DNA from: Treponema sp. | Lineage (GTDB): Bacteria > Spirochaetota > Spirochaetia > Treponematales > Treponemataceae | Assembly (NCBI GenBank): GCA_017525605.1 | Contig: JAFXSM010000018.1 | Span: forward strand, 36,330-100,329 | Direction: 5' to 3' | Length of the DNA: 64,000 nucleotides | In this document: positions 8,736-17,860 of the stretch, piece by piece | Layout of the letters: every line of letters starts with the position of its first letter | Numbering within the stretch: the stretch's first letter is position 1 | Program-made: the position numbers and the translations under genes | Notes under the pieces: model-generated | Databases searched by the model: none | What the model saw: only the letters and a program-made list of their open reading frames with translations | Told to the model about the DNA's origin: nothing

Positions 8736-8770
8736 AACTGTTCGGAAATTTCAGTTTCAAAACAGGTTTT

Positions 8771-8796
8771 ATATCAGAAATTCAGATTTGTATCAA
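8771..8796. promoter_or_regulatory. Half-sites upstream of the sugar ABC importer promoter
   Basis: ATATCAG (8771-8777) and GTATCAA (8790-8796) are direct half-sites of the local palindrome, ending 6 bases before the -35 at 8803. Confidence 0.45.
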
Positions 8797-8802
8797 TTTT
8801 TG

Positions 8803-8831
8803 TTGACATATAAAAATTTAGGACTTACAAT
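8803..8831 (+). promoter_or_regulatory. Sigma70-type promoter of the ABC importer operon
   Basis: TTGACA (8803-8808), a 17-bp spacer and TACAAT (8826-8831). The 5' leader is short and ends in the Shine-Dalgarno run AAGGGGGA (8855-8862). Confidence 0.8.
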
Positions 8832-8866
8832 TTTCATATAAACAAAAAATCAATAAGGGGGAAAAT

Positions 8867-10225
8867 ATGAAAAAAATCCTTATGGCTTTGGCTGGTGCAG
8901 TTATGTGTGCTTCGGCGGCATTCGCTGAGGAGCTCACGCTCATGATTTATGCGCAGCCACAGGAAAAAGCGATTTTGGACAAAGTTGTTGCCCGTTTTGA
9001 GGCAACGCACAAGGGAACAAAAGTGAAATTCATCTCTTCTACGCAGAATGAGTATGATGCGAAGATTCAGGCACAGCTTGCTGCTAACAACCTGCCTGAC
9101 GTTTTCTATCTTGGGCCTGGCGGCGTGCGTCAGTACGTTGACAACAAAAAGGTTCTCGACCTTGCTCCGTATGTGAAGTCGGTCGCTGGCGTGAACTTTG
9201 ACGATTTGTACGAAAGCGCGGTTGACACTTACCGCTACGACGGAAAAGAGCTCGGAAAGGGAAATTCAATCTGGGCTTTGCCGAAGGATTTCGGCCCGTT
9301 CGCCCTTGCATACAACAAGACTTTGTTCGAGAAATACCACGTCCAGCTTCCAAGCAAGGACAAGCCGTACACATGGCAGGAATTCATCGAGGTGTGCGAG
9401 AAGCTTACGAAAGATTTGAACGGCGACGGTCAGAACGATGTTTTCGGAACAGGTCTCAACGTCCACTGGGCATTCATCCAGTTCGTCTGGGGAAACGGCG
9501 CGGACTTCCTCGACTCGACCCACACAAAGGTCACTGTCAGCGACCCGAAATTCATCGAGGCGTTGCAGTTTTGGGCAAACATGACTCTCGGAAACAGCCA
9601 GTATCCTGTTGCGGGGCTCTCAAAGTTCAAGCCTGTCACACCGACGGCGACTCAGGCTCAGTCGCTCGACACATACCAGCGTTGGATTAAGGGCGAGCTT
9701 GCGTTCTTCCCTGCTGGCCCGTGGGATTTGGCAAAATTCAACGACCCGGAGGTCATCAAATTCGAGTATGACCTGATTCCGTGGCCGGTTCACACTTCCG
9801 CGAACAAAACCGCGACATACAGGGGCGGAGTCGGATACGCAGTCTCGGCTACGTCAAAGAACCCGAAGCTCGCAGCTGAACTCGCGCTCTATCTTTCTGC
9901 CGATGAAGAGGCGAACAAGATGTATTCGGACATGGATTTGCAGATTCCGAACCTCAAGTCCCTTGCAAGCCGCTACACATCGAAGCCTGGAAAACCTGCG
10001 AACAGGCAGGAATACATCAACATCATTTCGAACACGGGCAGGGCTTGGCCTTCTGACTACACATACAACTCTGTCTGGTACGACAAATTCTACATGGGAA
10101 TCCAGCGCGTCCTTGACGGAAAAATGTCGGCGAAGGATTACTGCACGAAAATCCAGCCGCAGATGCAGAGGGAACTTGACAAGGCTCTCATGCGCGCTAA
10201 GCAGAGTGCGGCACGAAACAAGTAG
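8867..10225 (+). CDS. Extracytoplasmic sugar-binding protein of an arabino-oligosaccharide ABC importer (AraN-like)
   Basis: 452 residues, family 1 solute-binding protein. The signal peptide ends at AFAEE (about residue 21), with no lipobox Cys, so the protein is probably soluble in the periplasm. It has the typical two-lobe pattern, including LAANNLPDVFYLGPGG near residue 75 and the aromatic-rich ligand cleft (FAFFPAGPWD-like LAFFPAGPWDLAKFND near 285). It is the first gene of a three-gene unit with the two permeases at 10248 and 11235. Placement between endo-arabinanase genes makes arabino-oligosaccharides the likely ligand. The preference itself cannot be read from the sequence. Confidence 0.88.
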   Translation: MKKILMALAGAVMCASAAFAEELTLMIYAQPQEKAILDKVVARFEATHKGTKVKFISSTQNEYDAKIQAQLAANNLPDVFYLGPGGVRQYVDNKKVLDLAPYVKSVAGVNFDDLYESAVDTYRYDGKELGKGNSIWALPKDFGPFALAYNKTLFEKYHVQLPSKDKPYTWQEFIEVCEKLTKDLNGDGQNDVFGTGLNVHWAFIQFVWGNGADFLDSTHTKVTVSDPKFIEALQFWANMTLGNSQYPVAGLSKFKPVTPTATQAQSLDTYQRWIKGELAFFPAGPWDLAKFNDPEVIKFEYDLIPWPVHTSANKTATYRGGVGYAVSATSKNPKLAAELALYLSADEEANKMYSDMDLQIPNLKSLASRYTSKPGKPANRQEYINIISNTGRAWPSDYTYNSVWYDKFYMGIQRVLDGKMSAKDYCTKIQPQMQRELDKALMRAKQSAARNK

Positions 10226-10247
10226 CAGTAGCCTTTAGGAGTTTTTT

Positions 10248-11219
10248 ATGGAAGAAGAAAAAGCCGGGGAAAAAGCAAAGAAAGCCAAAAGGCGGAGAAG
10301 ATGGAATGACGAGGCGATTGCGGGACTTCTTTTCGTGATGCCTCCAATTATCGGATTCGTTCTGTTCACGTCGGGACCGTTCCTGTTCTCGATTTTCGCA
10401 AGTTTCACTCGATGGGATTCCATGACCGACCTCACTCAGATTTTTTCGATGGACCCGGAGACTCGCGAATGGTTCTTCTGCGGATTCGAGAACTACAAGG
10501 AACTTTTCACTGACGAGCAGTTCTGGAAGGCACTCTGGAACACTTTCTGGTACATGATTGGAATTCCGATTGGCCTTGTCTGGTCGTTTGCGCTCGCGCT
10601 CTCGTTCAACCGCGGAATTCCTGGGGTGAAAATCTTCCGAGTCATCTACTACATTCCTGTCATTTCTTCGATTGTTGCGGTCGCGCTTTTGTGGGGCTGG
10701 CTCTACAACGGCGACTACGGTCTTCTGAACCAGTTTTTGTCATCAATCGGAATACCGAAGGAAAGCCTTCCGAACTGGCTGCAGAACGCGCATACCGTAA
10801 AACCTTCGATTATGGTGATGTGCGTGTGGCGCGGCGTGGGCGGAACTGCGCTCCTTTATCTCGGCGCGTTGCAGAACATGCCGAGGAGCTACTACGAGGC
10901 GGCGATAATCGACGGGGCCAGCCGGTGGACGATTCTTCGGAAAATCACATGGCCGCTCATGCAGCCGATTACGTTCTACATCATCGTGACAGGAATAATC
11001 GGCGGTTCGCAGATGATTGTCGAGCCGCAGATAATGACGCCGGACGGAGGCCCGGATTACAGCTCCGCGACAATCGTGTTCTATATCTGGCAGCACGCTT
11101 TCGGCGCGGACGAGAAGGGCTTCGCGTGCGCGGCGGCGTGGGTTCTCGCGCTCATAATATTTGCTGTCACTGCGATTCAGTTCAAGCTGAATCCTGCAAG
11201 CGAAAATTATCTTGAATAG
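10248..11219 (+). CDS. ABC sugar permease, AraP/MalF type
   Basis: 323 residues, six predicted membrane helices after a charged, Lys-rich N-terminus (EEEKAGEKAKKAKRRRR). The binding-protein-dependent permease motif EAA---G is present in YYEAAIIDGASRWTILRKIT near residue 215, which contacts the ATPase. It follows the binding protein by 22 bases with a Shine-Dalgarno AGGAG, and precedes the second permease by 15 bases. It carries oligosaccharide across the inner membrane as a heterodimer with the next protein. Confidence 0.9.
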   Translation: MEEEKAGEKAKKAKRRRRWNDEAIAGLLFVMPPIIGFVLFTSGPFLFSIFASFTRWDSMTDLTQIFSMDPETREWFFCGFENYKELFTDEQFWKALWNTFWYMIGIPIGLVWSFALALSFNRGIPGVKIFRVIYYIPVISSIVAVALLWGWLYNGDYGLLNQFLSSIGIPKESLPNWLQNAHTVKPSIMVMCVWRGVGGTALLYLGALQNMPRSYYEAAIIDGASRWTILRKITWPLMQPITFYIIVTGIIGGSQMIVEPQIMTPDGGPDYSSATIVFYIWQHAFGADEKGFACAAAWVLALIIFAVTAIQFKLNPASENYLE

Positions 11220-11234
11220 GTAGGAAGGTACGAA

Positions 11235-12131
11235 ATGGGCAAAATTAATGAGATGCCGAAACCGGAAAAGAGCAAGACGTATATGTCCCAGCGTCAGATT
11301 GAGCACAGGGTGGACACGCTCGTCTATATGTTCCTTGTTTCCGGCGCGGTGATAATGATTATCCCTCTTGTCTGGATGTTCGTGTCTTCGCTCAAGACTC
11401 CGGGGCAGTTTTTGACGACGCAGCTTTCGCTCGCGATGCCGTCGAATCCCCAGTGGTCGAATTATTTCAAGCGCGTCTGGCAGATGGAGCCGGCGTTGCA
11501 GCGCGGAATCCTGAACTCGCTGATTATCGCGGTGAGCACGATTCTTGTCGGAACGTTCGTTTCATCGCTGGCTGCGTTCAGCTACTCAAAGCTGCGCTTT
11601 CCGGGAAAGGCGAAGCTGTTCCTTGCCGAGCTTGCCACGATGATGATTCCGTTCGCGGTAATCATGATTCCGCAGTTCATCATCTACGCAAGAATCGGCT
11701 GGGTGAACACATGGCTTCCGCTGATTGTTCCCGGAATGCTCGGAAACGTCGGAATGATTTTCTTCCTGCGCCAGTACATGAGCGGAATCCCGACTTCGCT
11801 GATTGAAAGCGCGAGAATTGACGGTGCGGGATATTTCAGAATATTTTTGCAGATTATGCTTCCTAACGCGAAACCTGCCGTTGCTGCCCAGGCAATCCTT
11901 TGGTTCATGGGCTCGTGGAACGACTACTTCGCGCCGAGCATCTACCTGCACGACGACAACCTTCTGACCGTTCAGGTTATGATAAGCCGTTTGAACGCGA
12001 TGTACGCAATCAACACGGACTATCCGCTTCTTCTGACTGCGAGCGTGATTTCGCTTCTGCCGATTATCATTGTCTTCATGGTATTCCAGCGTCAGATTAT
12101 CGCGTCGGTCGCGATGAGCGGTTTGAAATGA
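11235..12131 (+). CDS. ABC sugar permease, AraQ/MalG type
   Basis: 298 residues, six predicted helices. The EAA-type loop reads LIESARIDGAGYFRIFLQIM near residue 190, and the C-terminus ends in the usual QRQIIASVAMSGLK of MalG-type permeases. The Shine-Dalgarno is AGGAAGG. No ATP-binding subunit is encoded in this operon or anywhere in the window. This is common for CUT1 importers that share a multitask ATPase of the MsmX type encoded elsewhere. A terminator follows. Confidence 0.9.
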   Translation: MGKINEMPKPEKSKTYMSQRQIEHRVDTLVYMFLVSGAVIMIIPLVWMFVSSLKTPGQFLTTQLSLAMPSNPQWSNYFKRVWQMEPALQRGILNSLIIAVSTILVGTFVSSLAAFSYSKLRFPGKAKLFLAELATMMIPFAVIMIPQFIIYARIGWVNTWLPLIVPGMLGNVGMIFFLRQYMSGIPTSLIESARIDGAGYFRIFLQIMLPNAKPAVAAQAILWFMGSWNDYFAPSIYLHDDNLLTVQVMISRLNAMYAINTDYPLLLTASVISLLPIIIVFMVFQRQIIASVAMSGLK

Positions 12132-12205
12132 GAAAATATCGGTTCGGAATTCAGATTCTGTTTTCCGAATAGCTCCTGCTTGTTTTATTGCTGTTTTTAT
12201 TTTTG

Positions 12206-12240
12206 AAAATCCCGTATTTAAAGAGATGCGGGATTTTTTT
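12206..12240 (+). terminator. Terminator of the ABC importer operon
   Basis: AAAATCCCG (12206-12214) pairs with CGGGATTTT (12229-12237), extended by a wobble and an A-T pair, and ends in a run of T to 12240. It sits between the permease stop and the next GH43 start. Confidence 0.88.
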
Positions 12241-12283
12241 ATGTGCATTTGTTTTTGCATTTGCGTTTTGCGGAGGATTTTTT

Positions 12284-13198
12284 ATGGCACTTCTCGATTT
12301 GGATTCTGATGTTCCTGTTCACGACCCTGTGATTGCAAAGGAGAACGGAGTTTACTACTGCTACTCGACGCACGGTCAGTTTTTTTCTTCCTCGGATTTG
12401 CGTTCATGGAAATATGCGGGAAAAGTTTTCGGCTCGCTTCCGTCTTGGGTGAAAGATGCAGTTCCCGAAAACGACGGAAAAGATTTTTGGGCACCGGAAG
12501 TTGTTTTCCGTGGCGGAGAATGGCGGCTTTACTATGCCGTCAGCACATTCGGAAAGAACGTCTCCGCAATCGGAATGGCGACCAATGCGACTCTGAATCC
12601 TTCTTCTCCGAATTACGAATGGAAAGATGCCGGAATCGTATTTGCTTCGACCGAAAATGACGGTTTCAATGCGATTGATCCCGCAGTCTGTGCAGACGAA
12701 AACGGAAACGACTGGCTCGTCTTCGGCTCTTTCTGGAACGGAATCGCAATTGTCCCGCTCGACGAACTTGGATTCGCAAAGAAAGACTGCAAGCCCGTGT
12801 TCATCGCTTCAAGGCAAAAAGAAAATGAAAAAGTCCCGAATCCGAATCCTGTCGAGGGCGGATTCATCTTCCGCAACGGAAAAAAATTCTATCTATTTGC
12901 CTCCCACGATTTTTGCTGCAGGGGAACGGCAAGCTCCTACCACATCGTCTTCGGCTCTTCCGATTCCGTCACGGGACCTTTTGTTGACAACGACGGAATC
13001 GACATGCGCTACGGCGGCGGAACGACATGGTGCGACTCGTTCACCTACGAACGCTGGGCAGGTCCTGGTCACAACTCGGTTTTCCGCGACGACGACGGAA
13101 AAATCTACCTCGTCTACCACGCCTACGACCGCACCGACAACGGGCAGAGCAAGCTGATGATAGAGGAGATAGATTTGCCGGAGCTGGAAGCTGGCTGA
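12284..13198 (+). CDS. Cytoplasmic GH43 arabinanase/arabinofuranosidase
   Basis: 304 residues from the ATG at 12284, which has the Shine-Dalgarno GGAGG. An in-frame upstream extension to 12188 would look like a signal peptide, but it reads through the terminator hairpin and is rejected. The single-domain propeller shows Asp14 (VHDPVIA), Asp132 (AIDPAVC) and Glu191 (NPVEGGFIF). It has no signal peptide and no accessory domain, so it probably trims imported arabino-oligosaccharides in the cytoplasm. The HDPxI start and the GPGHNSVF segment near the end are typical of the arabinanase subfamilies of GH43. Confidence 0.87.
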   Translation: MALLDLDSDVPVHDPVIAKENGVYYCYSTHGQFFSSSDLRSWKYAGKVFGSLPSWVKDAVPENDGKDFWAPEVVFRGGEWRLYYAVSTFGKNVSAIGMATNATLNPSSPNYEWKDAGIVFASTENDGFNAIDPAVCADENGNDWLVFGSFWNGIAIVPLDELGFAKKDCKPVFIASRQKENEKVPNPNPVEGGFIFRNGKKFYLFASHDFCCRGTASSYHIVFGSSDSVTGPFVDNDGIDMRYGGGTTWCDSFTYERWAGPGHNSVFRDDDGKIYLVYHAYDRTDNGQSKLMIEEIDLPELEAG

Positions 13199-13279
13199 AA
13201 GTTACATTAAATTCTTTGGCATCGCTTACCTTTGTTGAAGAACCTATAAAGAGAAAGTTGTCGGGGATTTTTATTTCCT

Positions 13280-15544
13280 CTACTTGTTCACCGCTCTGAT
13301 TTCGATAAGCCTTGCGCCCGCGCTGCCTGTTACGGTCACGTTTTCGCGCATGACTTTCGCGCCTTTCTGCTTCGGCTTCACGAGTTTTTTCGGAATGTCG
13401 ATACTGATGTCCAGAAGCTCGTCGTTGCCGTTGCCTTGAAGGTCGATTGTTTTGAGGATTTCGCTTCCGAATGACACTGTGATTTTTCCGCTGTCTTTAC
13501 CGTAGACCGTGATGACGATTCTTGAATTTTTCGCGGCCGCGTCGAATTTCATCTTGTATGTGACAGATGAATCGTCCGCGGAAAAGATGCGGCAGTTTTT
13601 GTCAACGCTGTCGATATAGCCGATTTCGGTTTTTTCGGTTTTGAATTTGTGCTCGACCTCGCTCTGCTGCCTTCCGCTCTCGACAAAATCGGACGTGATT
13701 TTCTCGAATTTTGCATCGCGCTCGTTTTGCATTTTGTTTTCGGACGGAAAATAAACCGAATAGCGTGTGTGGTGTAGGGCGAAGAACGGTCGGAGAGTGT
13801 AGGCAGTTCCTTTTTCGCTCGCGGATTTTGCCGTCGTGAATGTGAGCGTCTTTGCGTCGGTTTTTGTAATCCAGCTTTCCGCCTTTTTCAAATCAGCTGT
13901 GATTTTTTCGACAGGAACCGATTTTCCGCTGTTCATGTACACAAGATGGTCGTCAACGATGTCTTTCGGCATGTCTTTTTTTCCGAGGTCGGCGGCAAGG
14001 ACAACGGGTCCGTATTTCACGGTGAAATTCCCGCTTTTGTCGAGCGCACGCCTGATGTTAAGCTCCATCGGGATTTTTATCTCCTCGTCCGTATCGGTCG
14101 AAATTTCAGCGAAGTCGACGTATCCGTCCTCTCCGCCTTTAAGCGACTTGCACCATGAAGGTGCGCGAACTTTGAGATTTTTCTTTCCGCTTCCTTTTGA
14201 AAGGACTCTGATTCTCACACTTTCCTCGTACGGAAAATCCGTCTCGATTTGGATTTTCCAGCCGTCGTCCGTCGTGAATGTCGAAGGGATGAAAAGGTTC
14301 ACATAAATCGTGCCGTCGATTTCCTTTGCGATGAACCTGTTGTACCGTTCGGGATTTTCTAGCCCCGTGCCCGTGCAGCACCACATTGCGTTGTCGTGCG
14401 TGCAGTACACTTTGAAAAATCCGCTCTGGAGCGACACGAAATATGTCTTCGCGCCGCTTTCCGGGTCTTGCGAGGCGAGTATGTGGTTGTAAAGGGCAGT
14501 CTCATAGAAGTCCGCGATGTCGGAAGTTTTGTTCCAGCTGAATATGTGCTCCGCAAGCTCAAGCATATTGTATGTGTTGCAGGTTTCGGCGGTGTCGCGC
14601 GCAAGTGTCTCGTCGTATTCGCGCCCGAAATGCTCGCCGCGTGAATTTCCTCCGATTGCGTAGCTGCGCCTTTTCGTCACGGTGTCGAAAAAGAATTCAG
14701 CCGCGGTTCTGTATTCGCTTTTTCCCGTAAGCTCGTAAAGACGCGCGATGCCGATGAATTTCGGAATCTGCGTGTTCGCGTGGTATCCCTGAAGCTTGTC
14801 CTGCTTCTTCATCGCAGGCGCGATTATCTCTTTGTGAATCCATCTTTCCGCTTCGTTCAGGTATTTCTCATTTTTTGTGATTCCGTACAAATCCGCGAAA
14901 ACTTTGCACATTCCGCCATGCTCGCAGGTTAGCATCTTCTGCATTTCCGCGTCGCTCATCTTTTTCGTGCCTGCGATTGCCCAGTCCGCCATTTTCGTGA
15001 CGATTCCGAGCGCGTCCTCGTTCTTGCCGAATGTGTACGAGTCAATCAGTCCCGCGAAAATTTTGTGGAGCGAATACCACGGAACCCAATAATCCGCGAG
15101 CGAGAATCTGTCAACGCTGAAGCTTCCTCCGCTTGAAAAAACATTGTCGAACGGCGTTGAGGGAATTCCTCCGAAATATCCGTCTTCGCGCTGGATTTCC
15201 TTTATGCATTTCACCGTGTAGTCAAGCTTTTCTTTTGCCTCTTTGCTTTTTGTCTGGAAATAGAAGCCCGATAGCGCGGAAAGATAATGCCCCAGCATGT
15301 GCCCTTGAATCTGCCGCGATTCCCAGCCGCCGTAAGTGACTGCCTTCGGCGTTTTTCCGAGTGCCGTGTATGCCGGCGACAACATCCTGTCGGGGCTGTA
15401 TGCGAGCACGTATTCAAGTCCTGTCTTCTGCGAGGTAGCGAACAGGCTTCCGTCTTTGAGAATTGTTTCTTCTGCATTCATGTTCATAATCGAAGCTCCT
15501 GCAAAAATAGCTGCAAAAAATAGAGTTTTGAGTTTTCTGGTCAT
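13280..15544 (-). CDS. GH127/GH146 beta-L-arabinofuranosidase, exported
   Basis: 754 residues from the ATG at 15542-15544, which is preceded by CAGGAGC. The upstream ATG at 15571 lacks such a site. A signal peptide ends near MNMNAEE. The (alpha/alpha)6 barrel of the former DUF1680 family carries the zinc-thiolate centre: Glu320 and Cys322 (TAETCNTYNMLE) plus the Cys389-Cys390 pair (MWCCTGTGLENPERY), with Glu304 (RGEHFGREY) a likely acid/base. The MWCCTGTGxEN form resembles GH146 enzymes that act on pectic arabinan more than HypBA1, whose CxCC has an extra Cys. It would remove terminal beta-L-arabinofuranose. It is divergent from the lipoprotein gene at 15787 and shares its operator region. 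Confidence 0.88.
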   Translation of the reverse strand: MTRKLKTLFFAAIFAGASIMNMNAEETILKDGSLFATSQKTGLEYVLAYSPDRMLSPAYTALGKTPKAVTYGGWESRQIQGHMLGHYLSALSGFYFQTKSKEAKEKLDYTVKCIKEIQREDGYFGGIPSTPFDNVFSSGGSFSVDRFSLADYWVPWYSLHKIFAGLIDSYTFGKNEDALGIVTKMADWAIAGTKKMSDAEMQKMLTCEHGGMCKVFADLYGITKNEKYLNEAERWIHKEIIAPAMKKQDKLQGYHANTQIPKFIGIARLYELTGKSEYRTAAEFFFDTVTKRRSYAIGGNSRGEHFGREYDETLARDTAETCNTYNMLELAEHIFSWNKTSDIADFYETALYNHILASQDPESGAKTYFVSLQSGFFKVYCTHDNAMWCCTGTGLENPERYNRFIAKEIDGTIYVNLFIPSTFTTDDGWKIQIETDFPYEESVRIRVLSKGSGKKNLKVRAPSWCKSLKGGEDGYVDFAEISTDTDEEIKIPMELNIRRALDKSGNFTVKYGPVVLAADLGKKDMPKDIVDDHLVYMNSGKSVPVEKITADLKKAESWITKTDAKTLTFTTAKSASEKGTAYTLRPFFALHHTRYSVYFPSENKMQNERDAKFEKITSDFVESGRQQSEVEHKFKTEKTEIGYIDSVDKNCRIFSADDSSVTYKMKFDAAAKNSRIVITVYGKDSGKITVSFGSEILKTIDLQGNGNDELLDISIDIPKKLVKPKQKGAKVMRENVTVTGSAGARLIEIRAVNK

Positions 15545-15597
15545 GTTTTTGCTCCTGTTTTTAAATAGCATGACTTTTTGTTTATCGTCAATAAAAA

Positions 15598-15611
15598 TTG
15601 ATATGTATCAA
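15598..15611. promoter_or_regulatory. Regulon palindrome between divergent GH127/146 and lipoprotein genes
   Basis: TTGATATGTATCAA, a near-perfect 14-bp palindrome. It lies 19 bases upstream of the -35 of the plus-strand promoter at 15630 and about 55 bases upstream of the GH127/146 start, so it could serve both directions. Confidence 0.65.
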
Positions 15612-15629
15612 AAAAATCGAAGAAATTTG

Positions 15630-15658
15630 TTGACAGATTCCGATTGTCGATTTAGCAT
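15630..15658 (+). promoter_or_regulatory. Promoter of the surface lipoprotein gene
   Basis: TTGACA (15630-15635), 17-bp spacer, TAGCAT (15653-15658). The spacer and downstream sequence are nearly copied at 17824-17886. Confidence 0.75.
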
Positions 15659-15666
15659 TGCGTAAG

Positions 15667-15692
15667 TACCGAAAAATGTCGGTATATATCAA
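15667..15692 (+). promoter_or_regulatory. Leader hairpin followed by the regulon palindrome
   Basis: TACCGA (15667-15672) and TCGGTA (15679-15684) form a 6-bp stem with loop AAAATG just after the expected transcript start. The second arm overlaps the palindrome TCGGTATATATCAA (15679-15692). A repressor here would sit in the initially transcribed region. Confidence 0.55.
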
Positions 15693-15786
15693 AAATGTAG
15701 GTTTTATGGATTATTCAGATGTTTTGGAGTTGAGTTGGTCTGAATATGAAATATCTGAATGCTGAAAATCAAAAAAGGGGGATTTT

Positions 15787-17676
15787 ATGAAAAAAAGTTT
15801 TGTGAAAGTGCTCTCCGCGCTTTCTCTTGTTTCGCTGCTCGGTTTTGGCATTTCGTCGTGCGCAGACGATTCAGGCGAGGATGAGTCTTTCATCGTCACT
15901 TCCACGGATTTTGTCGGTGACGTTCTGAGAAATCTTTCTTCTCTGAGCGTCGATTCTTCTTCCGCAACGACGATTTTCTCCGTGGGCGCAAAATTCAGCA
16001 CGTCGGGGCTTGTCGTCACTGCTTCGTACGATGACGGGACAACTGCGGACGTGACCTCCCAAGCGACGTTCTCTTACACGCCGGCAGAAGGTGAAGACGC
16101 TGTTTCCCTTGTAAGCGGAACAACTGTGCTGAACACAGCCGGCACACACACGGTGACTGCGAGCTTTACGAAAAGCGGAGTCACGAAAACTGCTTCCTTC
16201 GAAATCCAGGTGACAGATTCGACAGCTCCTTCTGCAAACATCGATGATGAAACTTCATACACAATCACTGACACAAAACTCACTTACAATTCCGATGCAA
16301 GCCTTGCAAACATCACTCTCCCTGCTTTTGATGTGACTAGCTCGGAAATATTCACTGTCTCGTTCAATGCGACGTTCGATTCTTCGCAGGACGACTGGGG
16401 TGCAAAAATCCTTACGACAAGCGACAACTTTATCCTGACAGCCCCGAACCTTGACCCGTGGAACAACACAAAAAGCGGAAGCACAATCTCTGGCAAGAAC
16501 GCATATCCTGGCGCGTCAGGCTCTTATCTTTCGAATTCGCTTGCGTACAACAGCGCGTTCACGGGGGAGAGCGTCGCAATCACCGTTTCTTTCAACAAAA
16601 CTGACAAGTCGATTGTATACACGCTCGGCGGAAAAGCTTGGGTCGTTTACACGTCCGGAGTTTGGGACGGCGGAATCGAAGAATTCATAACGGCAGTTTC
16701 CGATTCGCTTTCTGCCGGAACTCTCAAATTCAATGCTTCTTCACTTTCATACTCGAACCTTGTGATTACGAAAGGCAGGGCAAGCAGCGCGACTGCAAGC
16801 GAAATCGCCCTCTCTTCATCAAGCGTCACTGACAGCAGCGACAACTGGAAATCTGCGCTCGAATCGCTTTCCGGCGTTGTCGTCTATTCCGACGGAAGTG
16901 CCGACTCAGTCGCGCTTACCGACGAAAACGTGACTCTCTCATACAAGAGCGGAGAAACTTCGGTCGAAGAGTCCGCAATCGCAGTCGGCTCATACACGGT
17001 TACAGTTTTGTGCGGAGACGCAAGCACGACAGTCGCGCTCACTGTAACGTCGAATTACGAGAACACTGTCACAGGAAGCGGAACTGTTGAAAATCCGTAT
17101 GTGCTTGGCTCGACGCTAGCGGAGACTTTGCAGGGGAAAGAGGGGGCGTTGGATGCTCATAAGTATCAGTCTTCTACGACACTTGATACATCTGCAAAAC
17201 TTATGTGGAATAATCCGATAGCAAGTACTGATATTTCTTCAACTGGTTGGACTGTTTCAGTGGATTTCTATAATGCAGATGCAGATACTGTAAATGGATT
17301 TGATGCATTGCTTACTTTCTACGGAAAAGGTGATGAAAAAGGGGGTATCTATGAAGGTGGGGCAACTCATTGGAATGACTGGGCTGGAAATTATACAGAC
17401 GACACATCAAATCTCTCCAAAGGTTCATGGACAAAGGTAACGGTTGTATTTGGAGCTGATGGTAGTGTAACTCGCTATATGGGAACAACCGCATATACAG
17501 AAACTGTAACAGGTACTGGTTCAGCCCTTGCTGCAAATATGGCAGCATCAAAGTATGTTGCGGTCGGAGTTGGCGGTATTTGGGATGCAGGTTATGTAGA
17601 TGCTAATGCGGCTGTTGCAAATATCAAAATCTACTCCACAGCCCTCTCCGCAGAGCAGGTAGCTGCAATCGAATAG
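15787..17676 (+). CDS. Surface lipoprotein with Big_3-type, lectin-like and LamG-like domains
   Basis: 629 residues. The lipobox GISSC makes Cys25 the lipidated residue. Residues about 60-145 are a Big_3-type Ig-like domain (FSTSGLVVTASYDDGTTADV), also present in the lipoprotein arabinanase at 24353. A Trp-rich beta-sandwich follows (about 160-330, DDWGAKILTTSDNF, then PNLDPWNN), then a second Ig-like repeat (345-425). A C-terminal LamG/concanavalin-like domain (430-629) ends in IKIYSTALSAEQVAAIE. No catalytic motif is seen, so a glycan-binding role at the surface is inferred. Codon use turns markedly more AT-rich from about 17160 on, suggesting that the last domain came from elsewhere. Confidence 0.83.
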   Translation: MKKSFVKVLSALSLVSLLGFGISSCADDSGEDESFIVTSTDFVGDVLRNLSSLSVDSSSATTIFSVGAKFSTSGLVVTASYDDGTTADVTSQATFSYTPAEGEDAVSLVSGTTVLNTAGTHTVTASFTKSGVTKTASFEIQVTDSTAPSANIDDETSYTITDTKLTYNSDASLANITLPAFDVTSSEIFTVSFNATFDSSQDDWGAKILTTSDNFILTAPNLDPWNNTKSGSTISGKNAYPGASGSYLSNSLAYNSAFTGESVAITVSFNKTDKSIVYTLGGKAWVVYTSGVWDGGIEEFITAVSDSLSAGTLKFNASSLSYSNLVITKGRASSATASEIALSSSSVTDSSDNWKSALESLSGVVVYSDGSADSVALTDENVTLSYKSGETSVEESAIAVGSYTVTVLCGDASTTVALTVTSNYENTVTGSGTVENPYVLGSTLAETLQGKEGALDAHKYQSSTTLDTSAKLMWNNPIASTDISSTGWTVSVDFYNADADTVNGFDALLTFYGKGDEKGGIYEGGATHWNDWAGNYTDDTSNLSKGSWTKVTVVFGADGSVTRYMGTTAYTETVTGTGSALAANMAASKYVAVGVGGIWDAGYVDANAAVANIKIYSTALSAEQVAAIE

Positions 17677-17690
17677 AAAAACTTTCTTGC

Positions 17691-17735
17691 ATGACAAACG
17701 GATTGCGTTTATGCAGTTCGTTTGTCATTGATTTT
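17691..17735 (+). terminator. Hairpin behind the surface lipoprotein gene
   Basis: ATGACAAACG (17691-17700) pairs perfectly with CGTTTGTCAT (17719-17728); TGATTTT follows. The T tract is short, so termination may be partial. Confidence 0.65.
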
Positions 17736-17792
17736 CCTTCTGAAATTTATTCCTTCCCGTTTTAGACAATTTCAATTTATCTTCCAGAAAAT

Positions 17793-17806
17793 CTGATACA
17801 TATCAA
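17793..17806. promoter_or_regulatory. Regulon palindrome upstream of the second lipoprotein promoter
   Basis: CTGATACATATCAA, one mismatch from a full palindrome, 18 bases before the -35 at 17824. This is the same geometry as 15598-15611 before 15630. Confidence 0.65.
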
Positions 17807-17823
17807 AAAATATGAAAAAAATG

Positions 17824-17852
17824 TTGACAGCGTAAAAATGTCGATTTAACAT
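17824..17852 (+). promoter_or_regulatory. Promoter of the lipoprotein/barrel operon
   Basis: TTGACA (17824-17829), 17-bp spacer, TAACAT (17847-17852). GACA and TGTC within the -35/spacer are conserved with the promoter at 15630. Confidence 0.78.
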
Positions 17853-17860
17853 CTCTTTAG

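Noticed and set aside
12188..12283. N-terminal extension of the cytoplasmic GH43 that looks like a signal peptide
   Set aside because: It reads straight through a good terminator hairpin and T tract (12206-12240), and the ATG at 12284 has a strong GGAGG site.
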